Shown here: positions 32,842 through 38,945 of the stretch, piece by piece | Layout of the letters: each line of letters starts with the position of its first letter | How positions within the stretch are numbered: the first letter of the stretch is position 1 | Assembly (NCBI GenBank): GCA_025054955.1 | Contig: JANWZE010000066.1 | Span: forward strand, 1-38,945 | DNA length: 38,945 nt | Direction of reading: 5' to 3' | Source of the DNA: Blastocatellia bacterium | GTDB taxonomy: Bacteria > Acidobacteriota > Blastocatellia > HR10 > J050 | Position numbers and translations under genes: made by a program | Notes under the pieces: generated by a model | The model's input: the letters and a program-made list of their open reading frames with translations, nothing else | Told to the model about the DNA's origin: nothing | The model's database searches: none

Positions 32842-32844
32842 GTC

Positions 32845-33891
32845 ATGAAGAAGATTCTACTGATGAGTTTGTTGCTCGTCAGCTTCAGCGCAGCCGGTTA
32901 TGCCCAAGAGGAGCCGGTGACGGTGGATGGCATCGTCGCGCGCGTCAACCGTGATATTATCACGCTCTCGGCCTATCGCCGCGCGCAAGAGGACCTGCGC
33001 CGTGAATTGGAACAGCAATTCCAAGGTCGAGAATTGGAAACCCAGTACCAGCAAGCGTTGAAGCAGTTGCTCCACTCGTTGATTGATACACAATTGCTTG
33101 TGCAGAAAGCTGATGAGCTGGGGCTGACCGTCGAAGCCGAGATTAACGAGTATCTGATTGAATTGGCCAAGCAGAATAAGTTTGCGCCTTCACAGATTGA
33201 CGACATGCTCCGCCAGATGAATCTGGACCCGGATCAAGCGCGGCAGTTGCTGCGTGTCCGTTTCTTACGCGAGCGTGTGATCGGGCGCGAAGTCTACCCG
33301 CGCGTCTTTCAAAACATTCTCGACAAGGACATTGATGAGTTCTATCAGAAGAACCTGGATCAATTCACCGAACCAGCCGCCGTCAAGCTCAGCGAAATCT
33401 TCATCAAGTTTGAAGGGCGCACGCGCCGCGAGGCCGCTCAGTTGATTGAGCAATTGGTGGCGCAGTTGATCGGTGGGGCCAGCTTCGCCGAATTGGCCAA
33501 GAAATACTCCAATGGCCCAACGGCGGCTGATGGCGGCAATCTCGGCTGGTTCAATCTGGAGCCGCGCCCCGAATTAGGCGAGGCTCAACGAAAAGCCATT
33601 GAGGGCAAACAGGTCGGACAGATCACCGACCCGATTGAGTTCGCCGATGGGATTCGGCTGCTGCGCATTGACGAGCGGCGTGAGCGAAAGGTCAACCCGT
33701 TGACTGCGGAGCTGCGCCGGCGCATCAGCATATTCATTGCTCAACAGCGGATTGAAGGGGCGGTCGAAGAATATCTGAAAAAACTGCGCGAGGACGCATT
33801 CCTCTGTATCGCGGCTCCCTATCGAAACAACGATGATCGTATCCCCAGTTGCTCCATCACTTCTGAGGTTAGGGCTTCCGCATCGAAATAG
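32845..33891 (+). CDS. Exported parvulin-type peptidyl-prolyl isomerase (SurA/PpiC-like)
   Basis: 348 aa from the ATG at 32845 (GGAGGA 4 nt upstream). The open frame reaches back to 32506, but a signal peptide begins only here (MKKILLMSLLLVSFSAAGYAQ). A SurA-type N-terminal helical domain (about 25-170: VDGIVARVNRDIITLSAYRRA) is followed by one rotamase domain (about 178-275: VKLSEIFIKFEG ... FAELAKKYSNGPTAADGGNLGW). It should work in the periplasm, helping outer-membrane proteins such as the TonB receptors to fold. The last 25 residues have no family match. The stop is 18 bp before pyrK, so it may be co-transcribed with the pyr genes. Confidence 0.93.
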   Translation: MKKILLMSLLLVSFSAAGYAQEEPVTVDGIVARVNRDIITLSAYRRAQEDLRRELEQQFQGRELETQYQQALKQLLHSLIDTQLLVQKADELGLTVEAEINEYLIELAKQNKFAPSQIDDMLRQMNLDPDQARQLLRVRFLRERVIGREVYPRVFQNILDKDIDEFYQKNLDQFTEPAAVKLSEIFIKFEGRTRREAAQLIEQLVAQLIGGASFAELAKKYSNGPTAADGGNLGWFNLEPRPELGEAQRKAIEGKQVGQITDPIEFADGIRLLRIDERRERKVNPLTAELRRRISIFIAQQRIEGAVEEYLKKLREDAFLCIAAPYRNNDDRIPSCSITSEVRASASK

Positions 33892-33909
33892 GCTTAACCT
33901 TCGGTCAAC

Positions 33910-34728
33910 ATGATTGACGTGACTGCCACGGTTTTGGACAACCGCCGTCAATACCAGGATTATTGGCGGCTGCGCGTGCGGGTTCCGGCCGCGTATGATG
34001 TGCAAGCCGGTCAATTTGCTATGCTCCGCGTGCATGGGCAACTTGAGCCGATTCTGCGGCGGGCGATGGTTTACTATCGTATTTGGCCGAGGCCAACCGG
34101 GCTGGACGCGGAATTTATTTATCGCGTGATTGGACGAGGCACCACGCAATTGTCGCTTGCTCGCCAGGGCGATCATGTGGACGTGCTCGGCCCGTTGGGT
34201 CGCGGCTTCAGCATTGACCCGCAGGTAACAACCGGAACGCCGGTGGCGCTCGTTTCGGGTGGCATCGGCATACCGGCTGTTTATCTGTTGGCTGAAAAGC
34301 TCATCGCGCGTGGCGCGCGACCGATCCTGTTTCACGGCGATCGTACTAGTGATGTTGAACACGGGCTCGTCTGCGTCGGCGATTTTGTTGATTTGCTCGG
34401 CCCTGACGCGGTCATCTGCGCGACGGAAGATGGCTCGCTTGGCCAACGCGGCTTCGTGACCGTCCCACTGGAAGCCGAGTTACGTCGTGGCTCGTTTCGC
34501 CCGGCAGCCATCTACGCCTGCGGCCCCGAACCGATGATGAAGCGGGTCGCGCACCTTGCTCAAGAATTCGCTGTGCCCGCGTATGTTTCACTGGAAGCGG
34601 CTATGGCTTGCGGCTTTGGCGTGTGCATTGCCTGCGCGCAGCGCGTCCGGCGCGACGGAGAGGAACAGTACGTGCGCGTCTGTGTCGAAGGGCCGGTCTT
34701 TCGCGCTGACGAAGTAATCTGGGCGTAG
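33910..34728 (+). CDS. pyrK: Dihydroorotate dehydrogenase electron-transfer subunit PyrK
   Basis: 272-aa flavoprotein of the class 1B dihydroorotate dehydrogenase, passing electrons from PyrD to NAD+. It has an FAD-binding barrel (VQAGQFAMLRV, YRVIGRGTTQLS), an NAD-binding part (VALVSGGIGIPAVYLL, YACGPEPMMKRV) and a 2Fe-2S site with cysteines spaced CX4CX2CX15C (MACGFGVCIACAQRV ... VRVCVEGPVF). All four cysteines are present. Cytoplasmic. It begins 18 bp after the foldase gene; pyrD follows after 56 bp. Confidence 0.97.
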   Translation: MIDVTATVLDNRRQYQDYWRLRVRVPAAYDVQAGQFAMLRVHGQLEPILRRAMVYYRIWPRPTGLDAEFIYRVIGRGTTQLSLARQGDHVDVLGPLGRGFSIDPQVTTGTPVALVSGGIGIPAVYLLAEKLIARGARPILFHGDRTSDVEHGLVCVGDFVDLLGPDAVICATEDGSLGQRGFVTVPLEAELRRGSFRPAAIYACGPEPMMKRVAHLAQEFAVPAYVSLEAAMACGFGVCIACAQRVRRDGEEQYVRVCVEGPVFRADEVIWA

Positions 34729-34741
34729 AGGCAGTGGCGAG

Positions 34742-34776
34742 TGTTCACTGACCACTGTTGACTGTTCACTGACCAC
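34742..34776. repeat. 14-bp direct repeat between pyrK and pyrD
   Basis: TGTTCACTGACCAC stands at 34742-34755 and 34763-34776, joined by TGTTGAC. It fills nearly the whole gap before pyrD, just upstream of its start codon, where no clear ribosome site is seen. Confidence 0.85.
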
Positions 34777-34784
34777 GAACCGTT

Positions 34785-35696
34785 ATGATTGATTTGAGCG
34801 TAGAGATCGCCGGCATTCGTTTCAAGAACCCGGTACTCGGTGCCAGCGGCACGTTCGGCTATGGATTGGAATTTGCCGAACTGATAGACCTGAATCGGCT
34901 GGGAGGGTTTTGTACTAAAGGTCTTTCGATCGAACCGCTGCCGGGCAATGCGCCGCCGCGTATTGTTGAAACGCATGGCGGCATGCTCAATTCGATCGGT
35001 TTACAAAACATCGGTGCGCGCGCGTTTGTGCAGGAGAAGCTGCCGCTGCTCCGGCGTTACGACACGCATGTCATCGCCAACGTCTTTGGTTTCTCACCGG
35101 ACGAGTATCTGGAGGTGATTCGCGTGTTAGAAGATAGCGAAGGCGTGGCAGCGTATGAATTGAACATCTCTTGCCCAAATGTGAAGAAAGGCGGCATGGA
35201 GATTGGCAATGATCCAGTGGAAGCAGCTCGCTTGACCGAAGCAGTCAAGCGCCTGGCGCGGCGTCCGGTGATCGTCAAGTTGTCGCCGCATGTGCGCAGC
35301 ATTGCTGAAATCGCTCGCGCCGTGGAAGCTGCCGGCGCTGATGCGCTCTCAGTAATCAACACCATTTTGGGCATGTCGGTGGATATTTACAAACGGCGGC
35401 CTCGGCTTGGCGCGACGATGGGCGGACTGTCGGGCCCGGCCATCAAGCCGCTGGCCGTTCGCATGGTATTTGAAGCGGCGCGCGCTGTGCAAATTCCTAT
35501 CATCGGCGTCGGCGGCATCGCCACCGCTCAAGATGCGCTCGAATTCATTATCGCTGGCGCAACAGCCATTCAAGTCGGCACGGCGAACTATTACGATCCG
35601 GCCGCGACGATCAAAATCATTGACGGCCTCCATGCCTACTGCGATGAACAAAAGATTGAACAGATTCGCCCATTGATTGGCTCACTGGAGGTATAG
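34785..35696 (+). CDS. pyrD: Dihydroorotate dehydrogenase, class 1B catalytic subunit
   Basis: 303-aa FMN barrel enzyme turning dihydroorotate into orotate in pyrimidine synthesis. Key blocks: [46 protein letters not shown], the catalytic cysteine in [41 protein letters not shown] and [33 protein letters not shown] Cys rather than Ser base, and the neighbouring PyrK, identify the NAD-linked 1B class. It starts at ATG 34785. pyrF follows after 3 bp. Confidence 0.97.
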   Translation: MIDLSVEIAGIRFKNPVLGASGTFGYGLEFAELIDLNRLGGFCTKGLSIEPLPGNAPPRIVETHGGMLNSIGLQNIGARAFVQEKLPLLRRYDTHVIANVFGFSPDEYLEVIRVLEDSEGVAAYELNISCPNVKKGGMEIGNDPVEAARLTEAVKRLARRPVIVKLSPHVRSIAEIARAVEAAGADALSVINTILGMSVDIYKRRPRLGATMGGLSGPAIKPLAVRMVFEAARAVQIPIIGVGGIATAQDALEFIIAGATAIQVGTANYYDPAATIKIIDGLHAYCDEQKIEQIRPLIGSLEV

Positions 35697-35699
35697 TAG

Positions 35700-36500
35700 A
35701 TGACAGAGACAAGCACGCAGCCTCGCAACCGGTTGGTCATCGCGCTTGATGTGGAAACGCGCGCCAACGCATGTGCGCTCGTTGATCAACTCAGAGAGTT
35801 GGTTGGCTGGTTTAAGATCGGCAGCCAGTTGTTTACAGCGGAAGGGCCTGAGCTTGTTCGCGAGTTGGTTCGCCGCGATGTGAAAGTCTTTCTCGATTTG
35901 AAATTCCACGACATCCCGTCAACCGTTGCCAAAGCGGGCATTGAAGCCACACGGCTGGGCGTCGCCATGTTCAATGTGCACGCGATGGGCGGCGCAGAGA
36001 TGATGCGCGCGGTGGCCGACGCGGTGAGCGAAATGGCGGAACGCGAAGGGCTCCAACGACCGGTGATCTTGGCAGTGACGTTGCTGACGAGCTTAGGTCC
36101 CAACGACGTGAAGCAAATTTTTATCGCCGAACGCATTGAGAATGTGGTAACCGGTCTAGCCAGACTGGCCAGCGAATCGGGATTAGATGGCGTGGTCTGT
36201 TCACCACAAGAAGCCATGCTGATTCGGCATCACGTCAATCGGCCCGATTTTGTGATTCTCACGCCGGGCATTCGTCCGTCATGGGCAGCGGCGCAAGATC
36301 AGAAGCGCGTGTTGACGCCGACCGAAGCATTGCAGGAAGGCGCCGATTATATCGTCGTTGGTCGGCCTGTGACGGATCATGCTGATCCGGCAGCAGCCGC
36401 CCGTAGGATTTTGGAAGAAATCGAGGCGTTTGAGCGGCAACCCGATCAACCCATCGGGCGCTATCCGAACTATGCGCAATTCGGCCCGCGTGACTATTAA
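35700..36500 (+). CDS. pyrF: Orotidine 5'-phosphate decarboxylase
   Basis: 266-aa barrel enzyme making UMP from OMP, the last step of pyrimidine synthesis. It shows NRLVIALDVET, WFKIGSQLFTAEGP, the catalytic charged set DLKFHDIPSTV, VHAMGGAEMM, and the phosphate-binding end LTPGIRP ... GADYIVVGRPVTD. It is about 25 residues longer than many homologues, at the C-terminus (QPDQPIGRYPNYAQFGPRDY). It starts 3 bp after pyrD, so the two are co-transcribed. Its TAA overlaps the stop codon of the convergent transporter gene. Confidence 0.97.
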   Translation: MTETSTQPRNRLVIALDVETRANACALVDQLRELVGWFKIGSQLFTAEGPELVRELVRRDVKVFLDLKFHDIPSTVAKAGIEATRLGVAMFNVHAMGGAEMMRAVADAVSEMAEREGLQRPVILAVTLLTSLGPNDVKQIFIAERIENVVTGLARLASESGLDGVVCSPQEAMLIRHHVNRPDFVILTPGIRPSWAAAQDQKRVLTPTEALQEGADYIVVGRPVTDHADPAAAARRILEEIEAFERQPDQPIGRYPNYAQFGPRDY

Positions 36501-38902
36501 CGAAACAAACCTTCCACGAAACCGATTTGCCAGGCGAGGAACAGGCCAAATATAACGCTGCACATGCCGGCGGTCATTTTGATGCCTTGATTGAACCGGC
36601 TGAATCGCTCCGCCGTCAAGACAAACGGCATACCGATCATCGAACTCATCAGCAGCATGCCCCCAATCGAACCAAGACCGAAGACGACAATGTAGGCCAG
36701 GCCGAGCCACGGTGACGGGATGGTCGTCAACACGAGCAGCATCAACGCGGCGCTGCCTGCTAACCCATGAACCATGCCGATCAAGAGTGGTCGTTTGGCG
36801 TGATCGAGCACATGTGGCTCTTCGTGATGGTGCGCGCCCGGCACATGCACGTGCGTATGTGCATGATGTTGCCCATCGGCGTGCGTGTGAGGATGACTAT
36901 GTATGCTCACCCGCCATGTCTTCCAGATCAGGTTCGCGCCAAGCGCGATCAGCATCATCGCAACACAAAATTCCATGCTCAGAGCCACACGATCAGGAAT
37001 CGTCAATCGCAGTCCAATCACAAGCAGCCCAACGAGCAACAACGACGTGGTGTGCCCAACGCCCCAAAACGCGCCGATCAATGACGAGCGTTTCAGGCTC
37101 TTGTGCTCGCTAACAATCGTGGACACAGCGATCAGATGGTCGGGATCGAGCGCGTGCTTCAAACCTAAAACAAATCCCAATCCCAACGCCGTCCACACGA
37201 CCGGATCAGACGAGAGCGCCGACATAAATCCCGATTGGATGGTCATCAATAACGAGACGCCGGCTGCCAGGTCTAACAGGTTCACCTGCACAATGCCGCC
37301 ACCAACGAGGGCTTGATACACAATCACTAATCCGAGCATCGTAATCATCGCGCTAGAGCATAGCGGCAAGCGGCGCACAAGTCCACCCTGCCAGCGAAAC
37401 CGATTGAGCGCTTGCTTGACATAGAGCACGAGCACACCGATGCCAATCAGCACGGAGGCCAATCCCAGACTAAACGCGACAATCAAGAGCATGCCAAATC
37501 CGATTCGATTCAGACTGATTGCGCTGAGCAGTACAACCAGCGCCGAAGGACACGGAACAAGGCCACCGGAAATGCCCATCGCGACGAGGCTCGCCGGCGT
37601 AATTTTGTCAATCTGATGCGAATGCCCGTGAGCGCCATGATGATAATCGTGATGCCCGCGACGATGCTGGCGTTCATCCTGGTGATGACCAACATGGTGC
37701 GCGTGGTCATGAGCGCCATGATGATGCTGGTGATGCCCGCGATGCTGCTGGTGCTCATCCTGGTGATGACTAACGCGGTGAGTGGGGTCCTGATGAGAGT
37801 GATCGTGATGGACGTGAGGGTGGGTATGGCTGTGGCTGTGAAGCTGGGCGTATCGTTTCACAAATTGCCACAGACCAATACCCACAATCATCATGCCCGA
37901 TACAAATCCAAGCCAAGGGTAGAGCTGTTCGGGCAAAATGTATCGAGAGGCAAACAAGGCCACCAGGCCAAGGGCAAACACGCCGGCTGTATGTGTCAGC
38001 GTGACGACCGCTCCGAGCAAAAAGGCATGCTTGATCGTCCCGCGTGAACCGACCAAATAAGCGGCGACGACCGTCTTGCCATGCCCCGGCGACATAGCAT
38101 GAACGACGCCGAGCATCAAGGCGACAAGCAGTGAGAAGAAGAGGATTTTGGTGGACACCTCGTTGGTCGTGATCAATCGGGTAAACCGATCACCGCGCGG
38201 TTGCCGGTCGCTAAGTGGAGAAACGGACACGCTGGCCTGTGGAGCTGTTGAATTCCATGCGACATTCGCTCTCGGTATTGCAACGGTGAACGCTGCGCGT
38301 GACTGTTGTGGCGGCGCAATGGTTGGGTCGGCTGGATAGCTGGTCAATTGTTGACTGCGGTCTCGCGCGGGGACTGTAGAGTCGGTGAGATATAGTCCAT
38401 GACCAGCCGTGGCAATGATCTCGCGCCAGCCGACCCGTTCGGCATAATTCTCGTCACTGTAGATGATGCGTCGCGGCTGCCCATCGCCGGCGGGTAGCGG
38501 CACAAGATAATCAACGGTGATGAGCAACGTCGGCAGATTGCCGGCGCCGGGTTGTACCAACAGGTCGCTACCAACTACCAGGAGAACGGCTGCCCGCCCA
38601 TCAATCAGCAGGCGTTGACCGCGGGTGAGTTCTTCAACCTTCCACTGCAAGTAGGCGCGGCGTTCATGCAGCGAGATGTCACCGTCGCCACTGGTATCCA
38701 ACAATGACATCTCCTGGAACGTGGGAATCTCGGCCATATCCAGCCGATAACGAATGTGCAATCCATCGCGCTCGGCACGCAGCGCCGTGTAGTGGCTGAT
38801 CGAAAAATTGCCCATCGGATGCGCTATCACAGCCGTCGCCGATAAGCCGAGGATGGCCATGATCCAGAGTGTCACTCTTGCTCTCATCGTGATAATGCTC
38901 AT
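36497..38902 (-). CDS. Double nickel/cobalt transporter-like fusion with His-rich linker
   Basis: 801 aa from the ATG at 38902; ATG 38887 or TTG 38935 are alternatives, all with weak ribosome sites. Order: signal or anchor helix; an exported domain (about 28-240) with an EF-hand-like loop DTSGDGDISLHE (69-80); a first NicO/RcnA-type membrane module with HAMSPGHGKT (His268); a cytosolic or periplasmic His-rich loop (about 365-440); more helices with SGGLVPCPSALVVLL; then a second module with HALDPDHLIAV (His583), typical of NiCoT/UreH-type permeases, its own His-rich loop (about 665-700), and final helices. The modules are known for Ni2+/Co2+ uptake or, in RcnA, efflux. The direction and metal are not visible. 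No other metal gene is nearby. The frame is continuous. Confidence 0.88.
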   Translation of the reverse strand: MSIITMRARVTLWIMAILGLSATAVIAHPMGNFSISHYTALRAERDGLHIRYRLDMAEIPTFQEMSLLDTSGDGDISLHERRAYLQWKVEELTRGQRLLIDGRAAVLLVVGSDLLVQPGAGNLPTLLITVDYLVPLPAGDGQPRRIIYSDENYAERVGWREIIATAGHGLYLTDSTVPARDRSQQLTSYPADPTIAPPQQSRAAFTVAIPRANVAWNSTAPQASVSVSPLSDRQPRGDRFTRLITTNEVSTKILFFSLLVALMLGVVHAMSPGHGKTVVAAYLVGSRGTIKHAFLLGAVVTLTHTAGVFALGLVALFASRYILPEQLYPWLGFVSGMMIVGIGLWQFVKRYAQLHSHSHTHPHVHHDHSHQDPTHRVSHHQDEHQQHRGHHQHHHGAHDHAHHVGHHQDERQHRRGHHDYHHGAHGHSHQIDKITPASLVAMGISGGLVPCPSALVVLLSAISLNRIGFGMLLIVAFSLGLASVLIGIGVLVLYVKQALNRFRWQGGLVRRLPLCSSAMITMLGLVIVYQALVGGGIVQVNLLDLAAGVSLLMTIQSGFMSALSSDPVVWTALGLGFVLGLKHALDPDHLIAVSTIVSEHKSLKRSSLIGAFWGVGHTTSLLLVGLLVIGLRLTIPDRVALSMEFCVAMMLIALGANLIWKTWRVSIHSHPHTHADGQHHAHTHVHVPGAHHHEEPHVLDHAKRPLLIGMVHGLAGSAALMLLVLTTIPSPWLGLAYIVVFGLGSIGGMLLMSSMIGMPFVLTAERFSRFNQGIKMTAGMCSVIFGLFLAWQIGFVEGLFR
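37629..37774. repeat. 81-bp tandem duplication inside the transporter His-rich linker
   Basis: 65-base matching blocks at 37629-37693 and 37710-37774 have an 81-bp period, or 27 codons in frame. They encode two versions of a HHQDE...HRGHH..HHGAH.H unit. Confidence 0.85.
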
Positions 38903-38945
38903 GCTGCGCCTGTGCGCGTGGCCAGCGCTTCCCAACGAAGCATAC

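Larger units (their letters stand above)
32485..32844. other. Repeat-filled gap between mfd and the foldase gene
   Basis: 360 bp with no supported gene of its own. It contains two U elements (32637-32672 and 32755-32802) and the CACAGGC hairpin (32806-32826). The open frame of the downstream gene extends back into it by chance or through the repeat. Confidence 0.7.

Noticed and set aside
32506-32844. N-terminal extension of the foldase by 113 residues
   Set aside because: It would bury the signal peptide, and it crosses two dispersed repeats; the ATG at 32845 has a strong ribosome site.
33574-34446. 290-aa open frame opposite the foldase and pyrK genes
   Set aside because: Antisense to two well-identified genes, rich in Arg and His, no motif.
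37412-38047. 211-aa hydrophobic open frame opposite the transporter
   Set aside because: The Met/Val/Ala-rich stretch is the antisense of the His-rich linker codons, not a membrane protein.

Overview
The window looks like chromosomal DNA of a Gram-negative bacterium, most likely an Acidobacteriota member and perhaps class Blastocatellia. The grounds are two very large Oar-like TonB-dependent receptors with N-terminal carboxypeptidase-regulatory (Ig-like) domains, a VWFA protein of the type common in that phylum, an LPS heptose nucleotidyltransferase, and many secreted beta-sandwich proteins. This is inference from gene content; there is no rRNA or other phylogenetic marker to settle it. I found no tRNA, rRNA, CRISPR array, transposase or prophage gene.

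Layout. (1) 1-4429: P1-family peptidase, VWA protein and FmdB zinc-ribbon protein on the minus strand, then a plus-strand TerB-like protein, with islands of dispersed repeats around them. (2) 4430-7790: a tight minus-strand dnaB-alr-sppA group. (3) 7791-8354: a divergent intergenic region with a 73-bp hairpin array and a good promoter, leading to a 798-aa secreted P-domain protein that ends at a strong terminator. (4) 11422-17349: plus-strand hybrid histidine kinase, small secreted protein, GTG-started esterase, and an AMP-ligase/acyl-carrier/acyltransferase fusion. (5) 17785-26748: minus-strand hypothetical protein, a TPR protein and two TonB-dependent receptors. The last three all begin with a signal peptide plus a carboxypeptidase-regulatory-like domain, so they may work together at the outer membrane. 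(6) 27333-27806: an orphan NuoI on the minus strand. (7) 27918-36500: plus-strand degenerate Uma2-like ORF, rfaE2, mfd, a parvulin-type foldase, then pyrK-pyrD-pyrF (class 1B dihydroorotate dehydrogenase and OMP decarboxylase). (8) 36497-38902: a minus-strand protein fusing two nickel/cobalt-transporter-like modules through a His-rich linker, convergent with pyrF and overlapping its stop codon.

The most unusual signal is in the gaps. At least nine copies of a short intergenic element share an AGGA..T....CATG start, a central stem whose sequence changes while pairing is often kept, and an ACGA..ATGAAAA-like end. They sit in mosaics with longer BIME-like repeats. One copy abuts the parvulin gene and supplies its ribosome binding site. 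The best protein-level novelties are the double nickel-transporter fusion, the ligase-ACP-PlsC fusion and the secreted P-domain protein.
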